Source of the DNA: Arthrobacter sp. 18067
Lineage (GTDB): Bacteria; Actinomycetota; Actinomycetes; Actinomycetales; Micrococcaceae
Length of the DNA stretch: 64,000 nt
Assembly (NCBI RefSeq): GCF_902706295.1
Contig: NZ_CACSJJ010000025.1
Location: 1 to 64,000 of the forward strand
Direction: 5' to 3'
This document shows, in pieces, positions 1-7,809 of the stretch (the stretch's first letter is position 1; each line of letters starts with the position of its first letter). The notes beneath the pieces were generated by a model. That model was not told the DNA's origin. It was given only the letters and a program-made list of their open reading frames with translations, and ran no database searches. Position numbers and translations under genes: made by a program.

Positions 1-99
1 GCCCACACCACCGGAAACACCCAGCCCGCCCCACTGACACCCCTGGAAAACGCGATGTCCCGCCAGGCCCGCCTCCACGACGAACACCTGGCGGTCTGA
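1..99 (+). CDS. 3' end of an upstream injection-system gene (partial)
   Basis: Frame 1 is open from the first base to a TGA at 97-99 and encodes 32 residues rich in Pro, Thr and Ala that end in DEHLAV. The stop is one base before the ATG of the tube protein, so this is very probably the preceding gene of the same operon. The fragment is too short to identify; in related clusters a small structural or adaptor gene sits here. Confidence 0.6.
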   Translation, partial: AHTTGNTQPAPLTPLENAMSRQARLHDEHLAV

Positions 100-100
100 G

Positions 101-859
101 ATGGAACGTGTCGCTTTCCTGATCGAGGACACCGGGGAACACCTCGGCTGCCTGCTCAACCCTGAAACCGTGGTGATGCAACGCTCGGCCGGTGTCGAGG
201 CACGAAGGAGTGCGGGCGGCAAACTGAGCGGCAGCGGATTGGCGGACGACCCCCTGCTCTTCACCGGCGGCGGCCACACTGAGCTGCGGCTGGATCTGTT
301 GTTCGACGTCGACCTCGCGCCGGCGTCGCTCCGTGTCCAGGACGTTCGGCAAATGACCCGCCCCATCTGGGCGCTCGCGGAGAACAGCGCCGAAGTCGAA
401 AGGCAGCGCAGGCCGCCGTCGGTCCGGTTTGTGTGGGGCCGCGCGTGGAACGTACCGGGCATCGTGACGGAGGTGGCGGAGCGTTTCGACCGGTTCGCCC
501 CGGATGGATCCCCGCTCAGGTCCTGGATGCGCATGGTCTTCGTGAGGGTGGGGCAGGCGGCCGACGAGGAAGGCGGCGAGAACTACGAACTCGCCCAGCG
601 CCTACCTGCCGTCGACCTGACAGCACCTCCCGTGGACACGCTCCCCGTCACCGGCGACGGCAGAACAGACCGGGACGCACTGATGTCCGACGGCGGCGAA
701 CTGCTTCCCGAGGTACCCCCGGCTGAGCTGGGGCGACTGTCCGTGGAAGCGTTCGGCACACCCCTGCTCTGGAAGCTGCTCCTGGAGTACAACAACATTG
801 ACGATCCCTCACATTTCAGCGGCCCACTCGCCGTTCCGCCCATGGGTGATACGCCATGA
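101..859 (+). CDS. Contractile injection system tube/LysM protein (Afp7-like)
   Basis: A 252-residue protein of the family that joins the inner tube to the spike in extracellular or cytoplasmic contractile injection systems. The N-terminal part begins with a hydrophobic strand and an LNPETVVMQRS segment and continues with a GGHTELRLDLLFDVD stretch, typical of the CIS tube N-terminal domain. The last 40 residues (LLWKLLLEYNNIDDPSHF and following) resemble a LysM-like module (Trp, Asn, Asp, Pro spacing) as in Afp7. It starts one base after the previous stop and its own stop overlaps the next ATG (ATGA at 856-859), indicating translational coupling. Family assignment is by pattern recognition. 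Confidence 0.8.
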   Translation: MERVAFLIEDTGEHLGCLLNPETVVMQRSAGVEARRSAGGKLSGSGLADDPLLFTGGGHTELRLDLLFDVDLAPASLRVQDVRQMTRPIWALAENSAEVERQRRPPSVRFVWGRAWNVPGIVTEVAERFDRFAPDGSPLRSWMRMVFVRVGQAADEEGGENYELAQRLPAVDLTAPPVDTLPVTGDGRTDRDALMSDGGELLPEVPPAELGRLSVEAFGTPLLWKLLLEYNNIDDPSHFSGPLAVPPMGDTP

Positions 860-2376
860 GGCAGCTGCAGGGCCTCCCCGAACTCATCGTCACTCTCGGC
901 AGGCGCAGGCTCAGCACAGCCGAAACCGCCGCGATAGTTTCCGTCCAGGTGCTCAGCTCACTCGCACGCCCGGCCCAGTGCCTCGTCAGCTGGCGTCCCG
1001 GCCCCGGGCGCACAGCGGCAGCAAGGGGAGGCGTGGATCCAGCACCCGGAGACGCCCTCAGGGTAGAGCTCGGCGGCCAACGGACACCGCTCTTCGTGGG
1101 CGAGGTGACGGTGGTGGAGTACAGTTACGGCGCTGACCTCGGACAGGAAATCCGGATCAGGGCCTACGACGCCCTCCATCGCCTGAGGAAGCGCCAATTC
1201 ACCAGGCTCCACGACGACGTCGACCTCGCCGGACTCGCCAGGAAACTCTGCGAAGGCACCGGCCTGGACGTCGTCGGCGGCGGTGACCGGCTCGGCCAGG
1301 TGTACCAGTGCGCGCGGACCGACCTCAGCCTCCTCGTGGAACAAAGCGCCCGGGTGGGCGCCTACCCCGTGGTGCACGACGGTGCCCTCAGGCTCACAGG
1401 ACTCGACGGCGAAGGCGAACCCCTGGAGCTGACCCTCGGTGCCACGCTTCATTCCGCCGACATCGAACTCAGCCAAGAGCCGGCCTATGCAGGAGCCCGG
1501 ACCAACGGGTGGCGTAGCGACGACGCCTCCCTCCACCAAGCCGACGCAACAAGCAGCGACGCCAAAGCCCAGGTCACGGCCGATCCAGCGCTGGCAAGTG
1601 TAGGGGCGGGCGGCGACCTCAGGCGGGACAACGAAGTCCTCGACTCAGGGGCGCTCGCTGACGCCCTGGCCAAGGCCGAGCTGGACACCAGGATCGCAGG
1701 CCAGGTCACTGCGGTTTTTGTCGCTGAAGGAAACCCGCGGCTGAGGGCAGGCGGCCGGGTAAGGATCAAGGGAGTGGCGACGGCCATCGAGGGAACGTAC
1801 CTGATCGCGAGCGCCTCGCACCGCTTGGACGGAACCGGCTACGAAACCACCCTGACTACGCGGCCCCCTGGTTCCGTACCGGAACGTCGCCCGGACGTTT
1901 TTACCCTTGGGACCATCGCGGATGTGGATGACCCCGAAGCCCGTGGCCGCGCCCGTGTCAGGCTCCCCGCCTATCCCGACCTCGAAACCAACTGGGCCCC
2001 TGTGCTGACTGCAGGCGCAGGTCCGGGCAAAGGACTCGTTGTCCCGCCGGCGCCCGGGGACAACGTCCTGGTCCTCCTCCCCGCAACTGATCCTGCGCAG
2101 GCCATCATCCTTGGCGGTCTCTATGGCAGCGAGCAGACGCCGGACAGCCGGATCGGCACTGAGAGGGAGAGCCGCTACACCTTCCGCAGCGCGGACGGTC
2201 AACAGATCATGCTCGACGGCGGTGCCCGCACCGTCAGCTTCAGCGACGGCCACGGCTCCTCCGTTGAGCTGGGACCGGACAAACTCAGGATCACTGCCGC
2301 CACGGACCTGGTGCTCGAGGCCCCTGGCAAGGCCATGAAGATCCGCGCCAAATCCGTCGACTTCGAGGAGGCCTAG
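856..2376 (+). CDS. VgrG/gpD-gp5-like spike protein (Afp8-like)
   Basis: A 506-residue central spike protein. Residues 1 to about 340 have the late-control-D (gp27-like) architecture. A gp5-type OB domain follows, starting near FTLGTIADVDDPEARGRARV and containing the PAPGDNVLVLLP segment. The C-terminal part is short beta repeats (DGQQIMLDGG, SVELGPDKLRI, TDLVLEAPG) that in this family form the trimeric needle. It overlaps the tube gene by four bases, and the PAAR-like gene begins directly after its TAG. It would sit under the tube and pierce the target with the PAAR-like tip. No effector domain is fused at the C-terminus. Confidence 0.85.
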   Translation: MRQLQGLPELIVTLGRRRLSTAETAAIVSVQVLSSLARPAQCLVSWRPGPGRTAAARGGVDPAPGDALRVELGGQRTPLFVGEVTVVEYSYGADLGQEIRIRAYDALHRLRKRQFTRLHDDVDLAGLARKLCEGTGLDVVGGGDRLGQVYQCARTDLSLLVEQSARVGAYPVVHDGALRLTGLDGEGEPLELTLGATLHSADIELSQEPAYAGARTNGWRSDDASLHQADATSSDAKAQVTADPALASVGAGGDLRRDNEVLDSGALADALAKAELDTRIAGQVTAVFVAEGNPRLRAGGRVRIKGVATAIEGTYLIASASHRLDGTGYETTLTTRPPGSVPERRPDVFTLGTIADVDDPEARGRARVRLPAYPDLETNWAPVLTAGAGPGKGLVVPPAPGDNVLVLLPATDPAQAIILGGLYGSEQTPDSRIGTERESRYTFRSADGQQIMLDGGARTVSFSDGHGSSVELGPDKLRITAATDLVLEAPGKAMKIRAKSVDFEEA

Positions 2377-2715
2377 ATGAGAATCCTCGTCAAGGAAGCC
2401 ATCCTGCGCTGCGGGCACGACGGCAAGGTGGAGAACGTGCCGTCCCAGGAGTGGGTCCGGGTCAAGGAATCCCCCATCCTGGTGGACAGTGATCCGCAAA
2501 GCCGGGACATCAGCATGTGCCCGCATATCGGCATCAACATCAAGCCGTGCAACAAGACGCTGCCGGTAACCAAGGGCTATTCAACGTTCGTCACCATCGG
2601 CGGCAAGGCGGTCTGCCTGGACACGGTGGAGGGCTTCACCGACGGAACTCCCCCGGGCGCGGTCAAGTACAACGTCCGAAGGCCCGGGCAAACACTCGTG
2701 GGAGCCGATTCATGA
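2377..2715 (+). CDS. PAAR-like spike-tip protein
   Basis: A 112-residue protein starting on the base after the spike stop. The N-terminus (VKEAILRCGHDGKV) and the later Cys/His positions (MCPHIG, KPCNKTL, KAVCLDTV) fit the small PAAR-like/DUF4280-type proteins that cap VgrG-like spikes, in which Cys and His bind a metal at the apex. Position between the spike and gp25 genes supports this. A GGKAVCLDT strand near residue 75 is the usual closing element. No toxin extension is present. Confidence 0.7.
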   Translation: MRILVKEAILRCGHDGKVENVPSQEWVRVKESPILVDSDPQSRDISMCPHIGINIKPCNKTLPVTKGYSTFVTIGGKAVCLDTVEGFTDGTPPGAVKYNVRRPGQTLVGADS

Positions 2716-2728
2716 AAAGGCACCAGCC

Positions 2729-3163
2729 ATGAGCGCCCCACGCTATAAGTCTGTGGCTTTCATCCACCCGGACTTCGACGCCACCGCAGGCATTCCCGGA
2801 CTCAGGCTCACGGCGTCGGGCATGCTGGCTACTGTCACGGACGCGGCGTCGGTGAGGCAAGCCCTGCTCCTCCTGTTGAGCACCCGGCCCGGCGAGCGCG
2901 TGAACCGCCCTACGTACGGGTGTCATCTGTTCCGCTTGGCCTTCGCACCGGCCGACGACACCACGGCGGGCCTCGCGATTCACTATGTGGCAAGGGCGGT
3001 AGAGCAGTGGGAGCGCCGCATCACGGTCCTTTCCCTGGATGCCTCAAGATCGCCGGAGGAGCCTGAAGTACTTGAGGTCAGGCTGAAATACCGTGTTCGG
3101 ACTACCCAGCTTGAGGACCAGATCACTATCGCCCTGCCTGTGGAATCCGGAGGTGCAACATGA
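2729..3163 (+). CDS. gp25/GPW-like baseplate protein (Afp9-like)
   Basis: A 144-residue baseplate wedge protein. The motif LLSTRPGERVNRPTYGCHL around residues 49-67 is the signature of the gp25/GPW family (LLT-PGER--rP-fG--l). The protein initiates sheath assembly by handshaking with the sheath and holds the inner baseplate ring together. It is preceded by a short 13-base gap and overlaps the baseplate J gene by four bases (ATGA). Confidence 0.9.
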   Translation: MSAPRYKSVAFIHPDFDATAGIPGLRLTASGMLATVTDAASVRQALLLLLSTRPGERVNRPTYGCHLFRLAFAPADDTTAGLAIHYVARAVEQWERRITVLSLDASRSPEEPEVLEVRLKYRVRTTQLEDQITIALPVESGGAT

Positions 3164-5781
3164 GTATCCCCGTGCCCAACCTGGACGACCGCAGTTTCGC
3201 GGATCTGGTGGCCGGTGCCCGCGAGCGCATCCAGCAGATCGCGCCGGAGTGGACCGATCTCTCCGTCCACGACCCCGGCATCACCATCGTTGAGGCCTTC
3301 GCCTACCTCACGGACACGCTGATGTACCGGCTCAACCGCGTGCCGGAGAAGCTCTACGCCGTCTACCTGAACCTGCTGGGCACGTCCCTTTATCCGCCCA
3401 GTACGGCCGAGACAATGCTGGAATTCAGCCGCGCTTCCGCCTCAGATCTGGAAATCCGCATCCCCCGCGGCACCCAGGTCAGCTGCCCACCCGGCGTCCC
3501 GGGTCCACCCCAGCCTGTATTTACGACGACGGCGGCAGCCACGTTGGCGGCTGGCAAGGCAGCCGTCCTGGTCCCGGCAGCCGATGTCACCTTATACGAC
3601 GCCATCCCCATCGGTACGGGGACCGGCAGACCCGGCCAGAGCCTGGTGATCCCCAACGCTCCGATCGTTTCGGGCGCCGGCCTGGCCATCGCCGTCGAGG
3701 TTCCGGCAGGGACGAGGCTCAGCAGCGGTGAAGCGGTGCTGGTGGATGGGAAAACATTCCGGTATTGCCAGGAGGTGGAGGCGTTTGCCGACGCGAGGCC
3801 CGGGGAGATGCCGGTGCGGATAGACCGGAGTGCCGGCGTCGCGATGTTCGCCTGGTGGGACGAGGAGTCCACGGGGCGGACAGTCCAAAGCCAGGTACCT
3901 GCACCGGGCGCCGAAGTGCTTGCCTGGTATCGCAGCGGCGGGGGCGCTGGCGGGAACGTCGGCGCCGGCCAGCTCACAGTGTTGCGCTCCCCTGTTCCGG
4001 GCGCCAGGGTCACCAATCCGGAACCTGCCACCGGTGGCCGCGATGGCGAATCCTTGGACAACGCATTGAGGCGTGCTCCGCAGGATTTCCATGCCCGCGA
4101 TCGGGCTGTCACCGTCCGCGACTACGAGGTCCTGGCCCTGCGACACGGCGGTGTGGGCCGTGCGCGGGCCTTCACACGAAAGGAACTGTGGGCGTTCGCC
4201 CGCCCCGGTGAAGTAGAAGTCGTGCTGGTGCCTTTCGTCCCCGGAAGCGGGGCACCTGGAAGCCGGACAGCGGCACAAAAGCCCCTCAAGGCAGCCGAAC
4301 TCGTGGCCCATGCCCGTGACGAAGTACGGCTCGAGGTGGAACAGTATCTTCGCAGGCGCTCCACGGTCGGTGCCGAGCCCGTGGTGCGCTGGGGCCTCTA
4401 CAAGCAGGTGCTGGTGGACGCGAGAATAGTTGTTCGGCCTGACGAGGATGCCGAGGCCGTGAAGTCAAGGATCGTGGGGCGCCTCTCTGAAGGAATCAGC
4501 CCGTTGAGCCCGGATCCTTCAAGCTACGGATCGGGGTTCGGAAAGCCCCTGCGCGTTTCCAACCTGTACCGGGCCATGGAGGAAGCCGAGCCCGGGGTGC
4601 AGTACGTGGACCGGGTGACGCTGGAAGTGGACAAGGTTCCGGACACCGATGCCATGGCCCTGGTGCAGGCCGAAGGCCAGGACAACACATGGTTCGTGGC
4701 CCAGGGCAGCACGTTGTTCCGCACCACGAACGCCGCCGACGGCTGGGAAGCGTGCGCTGAGTTTGGTGACGCAGCAGACAAAGAGGAAACAGTCCGCTCC
4801 ATCGCTCCGTTCCGATCACCCGCACCGGGTCGTGTCGGTCCCGAGAAGCACCCCGGAATGGTGGCCGTCAGCACCGTCACGGCCACGGGCTCCCGTGTAT
4901 ACATCAGCGACGACCTCGGCGAATCCTGGCGCAAGGCAGCAGAGCTGGGTTTCGTCGTCGCCGATTTGTGCTGGGTGGACCGGCAAGGCGAGCCGCTGTT
5001 GCTGCTGGCCGGCGAGCGGGGTCTCTATGAACTTCCCGTGAGCCCGGGCGCCATTCCGGTACAGAATGTGGTGGATACCTCGCAGCCCGACCGCGGCTTC
5101 TACGCCGTCGATGCCCTGGTTGATGTGCGCGGCAGGACCGGAGTGGTGGTGGCCGCCGAGGCGTCCGCCGGTGTGTGGCTCTCCCCCGACGCCGGGACGG
5201 CCGGTACCTTCAAGCAGGTGAAGGCGGCCGGCGAGGACATTCGCTGCATGACGGTCCAGTACGACGGCGGTGCGAGCTATGTGTGGCTCGGCCGCGCAGT
5301 GCCGGAAGGCATTGGGACGGGATGCCTGCGGCTGAAAATCGACGAACTGGGCCGAACGGATTTTGACGAATCGTTCATGAACTCCTGGGAGCAGTTCAGC
5401 GCCGGGTGGACCGGCGGCAGCTGTTGGGGCGTGCATGTGATGGGCAAGGCCGCGTATGCCGCGACTCAAAGCGGCGGCGTCCTGCGGCTGCAACTTGGTC
5501 AGGCTTCGGCGCAATGGAGTGTGCCTGATGTGAACTGCAACCTGCCGTTGCGGGACCGGACGCGGTTTGAGCCCGTCCGCTCAGTGTCGGGCGCTGTTCT
5601 GGACGGCGGCCAGGTCTTGGTGCTGGCCGCCGGACCCAAAGGTGTCTATCGAAGCAAAGACGACGCCGTCTCATGGGAAAGCTGCACGCGGCGGGTGGTG
5701 GACGATCTGGTGACGCTGCCGGATACGTGGCTGTTCTGCTCCGGCGACCACAGGATCGAGGTGGTCCACGGACATGGCTAG
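3160..5781 (+). CDS. gpJ-like baseplate assembly protein with C-terminal Asp-box propeller
   Basis: An 873-residue Afp11/gpJ-type protein that would form the baseplate wedge with gp25 and tail protein I. The N-terminal 480 or so residues carry baseplate J features: PEWTDLSVHDPGITIVEAFAYL near the start, a RAPQDFHARDRAVTVRDYE segment near residue 305, and the RRRSTVGAEPVV region. After about residue 500 it changes to repeats with sialidase-type Asp boxes (SDDLGESW, SPDAGTAGTF, SKDDAVSW), which suggest a beta-propeller of roughly 350 residues. This extension is not part of the core family and may be an outward binding or regulatory module. The end overlaps tail protein I by eight bases. Confidence 0.85.
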   Translation: MSIPVPNLDDRSFADLVAGARERIQQIAPEWTDLSVHDPGITIVEAFAYLTDTLMYRLNRVPEKLYAVYLNLLGTSLYPPSTAETMLEFSRASASDLEIRIPRGTQVSCPPGVPGPPQPVFTTTAAATLAAGKAAVLVPAADVTLYDAIPIGTGTGRPGQSLVIPNAPIVSGAGLAIAVEVPAGTRLSSGEAVLVDGKTFRYCQEVEAFADARPGEMPVRIDRSAGVAMFAWWDEESTGRTVQSQVPAPGAEVLAWYRSGGGAGGNVGAGQLTVLRSPVPGARVTNPEPATGGRDGESLDNALRRAPQDFHARDRAVTVRDYEVLALRHGGVGRARAFTRKELWAFARPGEVEVVLVPFVPGSGAPGSRTAAQKPLKAAELVAHARDEVRLEVEQYLRRRSTVGAEPVVRWGLYKQVLVDARIVVRPDEDAEAVKSRIVGRLSEGISPLSPDPSSYGSGFGKPLRVSNLYRAMEEAEPGVQYVDRVTLEVDKVPDTDAMALVQAEGQDNTWFVAQGSTLFRTTNAADGWEACAEFGDAADKEETVRSIAPFRSPAPGRVGPEKHPGMVAVSTVTATGSRVYISDDLGESWRKAAELGFVVADLCWVDRQGEPLLLLAGERGLYELPVSPGAIPVQNVVDTSQPDRGFYAVDALVDVRGRTGVVVAAEASAGVWLSPDAGTAGTFKQVKAAGEDIRCMTVQYDGGASYVWLGRAVPEGIGTGCLRLKIDELGRTDFDESFMNSWEQFSAGWTGGSCWGVHVMGKAAYAATQSGGVLRLQLGQASAQWSVPDVNCNLPLRDRTRFEPVRSVSGAVLDGGQVLVLAAGPKGVYRSKDDAVSWESCTRRVVDDLVTLPDTWLFCSGDHRIEVVHGHG

Positions 5782-6307
5782 GCCCTCGGGCGTCCAGGCA
5801 TCCAAGCTCCTCACGGTCCTCCCCGAAGTGTTCCAGGTGGCCGCTGATACCAGCGCCCCCATGCAGGCACTTCTGGCCGTGGCAGAGGATATGCACCAGC
5901 CCGTCCGGCAAGTCTTGGACCGGCTCCATACCGTTCCGGATCCTGGGCGGGCACCGGCGTCGTTGATACCGTTTCTGTCGCGCTGGGTGGACCTTGACTG
6001 GTTGACGCTCCCCGGGGCCGAAGGCGCTGCGGTTTCCAGCGCCATTCCCATCACACGCCAGAGGGACCTGATCGCCGAGGCAGCCGATCTCTCCTCGCGG
6101 CGTGGAACCGTTGACGGGCTCACCCGCTTCCTGCACCTTGCCACGGGGGTGACGGGTTTCGACGTCGAATCCGTCCCGGGTGCCTTTCACATCAAGGTGC
6201 TGGTCCCCGCGGAGGCAGCCGGGCAGTTGGAACTGATCCGGAGGATCGTCAAAGGCGTGAAACCGGCGCACGTGACCGATGACATCGAGGTGCGGACCGG
6301 TGAATAA
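5774..6307 (+). CDS. Phage tail protein I family baseplate protein (Afp12-like)
   Basis: A 177-residue protein resembling P2 tail protein I, the outer baseplate wedge partner of gpJ. Diagnostic stretches are LTVLPEVFQVA near the N-terminus, the PASLIPFLSRWVDLDW block near residues 57-72, and SSRRGTVDGLTRFLHLATG near residue 107. The ATG lies inside the end of the gpJ gene (8-base overlap), and the next gene starts from a GTG inside this gene's last codons, so the three genes are translationally coupled. It is shorter than phage gpI but normal for the injection-system version. Confidence 0.8.
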   Translation: MARPSGVQASKLLTVLPEVFQVAADTSAPMQALLAVAEDMHQPVRQVLDRLHTVPDPGRAPASLIPFLSRWVDLDWLTLPGAEGAAVSSAIPITRQRDLIAEAADLSSRRGTVDGLTRFLHLATGVTGFDVESVPGAFHIKVLVPAEAAGQLELIRRIVKGVKPAHVTDDIEVRTGE

Positions 6308-6776
6308 GGAGAACCGGACACCCATCCTGGTGGTGATCGCCTGTGGCGTGGTGGCGGTCCTGGTGCTGGTGTTCGGTGTCAGCTGTGGCGGAGGCAACGA
6401 TGACGCCGCCGCGGATTGGCAGGGCGGATTCTCCGGTTCGGCCGCGGGCGCCAAGCTCGCTGCGGCGGACTTGTCGGTGCAGAGTGGCTCTTGTTCGGCG
6501 TCCGATACGCAGCTGGTGGTGACCGGCGCCTGCGTGTTCGAGGTGAAGGAATTCGGCGGAGGCTTGTTCTCCTTTGGACCGCCTACCAAGCGGGCCAGGC
6601 TGGCGCCCCAACAGCTGGTGAGGGTCTCGCTGTTCATCCAAGGCACCCGTGCCGAGCAGGACTCCGGCCCGGGCAAGACCGTGGACGTGACCTTCGGGAC
6701 CTCTGGTGGACAGCTGGGAATCGTTTGCCTGGCCATAGGGGCCTGCGTACTGCAACTCCAGGAAGCCGGAGGCTGA
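6300..6776 (+). CDS. Predicted membrane-anchored exported protein of the injection-system operon
   Basis: The GTG at 6300 lies inside the end of tail protein I (stop 6305-6307) and gives a 158-residue protein. Residues about 7-28 are one hydrophobic segment (ILVVIACGVVAVLVLVF) followed by SCGGGNDD, which could be a signal anchor; the Cys context is poor for a lipobox. The remainder is a small beta-rich domain with paired Cys residues and the ending VCLAIGACVLQLQ. A very similar C..ACVLxLQ ending occurs in the next gene, so the two products may share a partner. I do not recognise a family. Its place at the end of the baseplate genes suggests a role in anchoring or triggering the particle. Confidence 0.65.
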   Translation: MNKENRTPILVVIACGVVAVLVLVFGVSCGGGNDDAAADWQGGFSGSAAGAKLAAADLSVQSGSCSASDTQLVVTGACVFEVKEFGGGLFSFGPPTKRARLAPQQLVRVSLFIQGTRAEQDSGPGKTVDVTFGTSGGQLGIVCLAIGACVLQLQEAGG

Positions 6777-6830
6777 GATGAACCTTTGCACGCCGAATCC
6801 ATCAACCGCCGTCCCAGGAGTTGTTGTGCC

Positions 6831-7766
6831 ATGACTACCATCACCATGACGTTGAGCTCCCCGGACGTTGTCCTCAAGGACGGAAAGGGATCGCTGACTG
6901 CGTCCGTCACCAACGGCTCCGCCGAAGCCGAGCGGGTGGTGCTCGGCGCATTCCCCGGGCAGGTGACCAATCCGCCGTCGAAAACGTATGCAACCATCCC
7001 CAACCCGCTGCGGACCATCGCTGCCGGGGCCACGGAGCAGTACGTTGTCAGTTTCGACACTGCCGGCGCTGCAGCGGGCAGCTACGCCGTGAAGCTGATT
7101 GCCTACTCCGCCGACGACGCCCCGGAGGACTATGCGGACCAAGCGCATGTAGTCACGCTGAGCGTTCCCGCCGCAGAGGCACCCAGACCACCGGCGCCCT
7201 TCCCATGGTTGTGGGTGATCATCGGCGGCGTGGTGCTGCTGGCCGTCGTGGGCCTGATCCTGTTCTTCATCTTCAAGGACGCCAACGTTCCCGATGTGAA
7301 AACCAAGCCGCAGGCCGAAGCGGTGAAGATCGTCGAGGATGCCGGCTTTAAGGCAGCAACCTCGGAGACGGAAAGCGCCTCTACTGCAGGCACCGTAGTG
7401 AACCAGACCCCGGGCGGCGGCGAGAAAGTGGGCCGGGGCAGCACGGTGACCCTGGAAATCGCGGTGCCGGTCCGGGCCACCGTGCCGGACGTGCTGGGCC
7501 AGCGCATCGAGGATGCGCGGGCGGCCTTCCAGGCTGCCAAGCTGCAACTGGACTTCACGCAAGGATCGCAGTGTTTCTCCTCCGCCTTTGAGCCACTCTT
7601 CAGGCCCTGCATCGTGGTGGGGGTGAACCCTGACGTCGGCAACAAGGTCAACCAGAACGCGTTGGTCCTGGTGCGGACGGAGCCACGGCTGAGCCCCATC
7701 TTCGATCCCCTGCCTAACATCTGCATGACCAATCCGCAGGCCTGCGTGCTGAGGCTGCAACGGTGA
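6831..7766 (+). CDS. Single-pass membrane protein: cytoplasmic Ig-like domain plus extracellular PASTA repeats
   Basis: The ATG at 6831 is preceded by AGGAG, so I use it instead of the in-frame ATG at 6786; the product is 311 residues. Residues 1-115 are an Ig-like beta domain without a signal peptide. Residues about 124-148 are one membrane helix (WLWVIIGGVVLLAVVGLILFFIF). Two PASTA-like repeats follow (VPDVKTKPQAEAVKIVEDAGF and VPDVLGQRIEDARAAF). The expected topology is that of PknB-type kinases, with PASTA outside and the N-terminal domain inside, but no kinase is present. PASTA domains bind peptidoglycan fragments or lipid II. As the last gene of the injection-system operon it could tether a cytoplasmic particle to the envelope. 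It ends in CMTNPQACVLRLQR, echoing its neighbour. Confidence 0.8.
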   Translation: MTTITMTLSSPDVVLKDGKGSLTASVTNGSAEAERVVLGAFPGQVTNPPSKTYATIPNPLRTIAAGATEQYVVSFDTAGAAAGSYAVKLIAYSADDAPEDYADQAHVVTLSVPAAEAPRPPAPFPWLWVIIGGVVLLAVVGLILFFIFKDANVPDVKTKPQAEAVKIVEDAGFKAATSETESASTAGTVVNQTPGGGEKVGRGSTVTLEIAVPVRATVPDVLGQRIEDARAAFQAAKLQLDFTQGSQCFSSAFEPLFRPCIVVGVNPDVGNKVNQNALVLVRTEPRLSPIFDPLPNICMTNPQACVLRLQR

Positions 7767-7809
7767 GACGTGTTTGCCGGTCGTGGGCGGTGACGTGAAA
7801 AGATCAACC

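Noticed and set aside
5396..7060. Long minus-strand open frame opposite the gpJ and tail-I genes
   Set aside because: It is antisense to clearly coding genes, Pro/Ser/Arg-rich and without family motifs; such frames arise from high-GC codon bias.
101..7766. Remnant prophage
   Set aside because: Only contractile tail and baseplate genes are present, with no integrase, terminase, portal or capsid. The gene order fits an injection system, although the upstream part lies outside the window.
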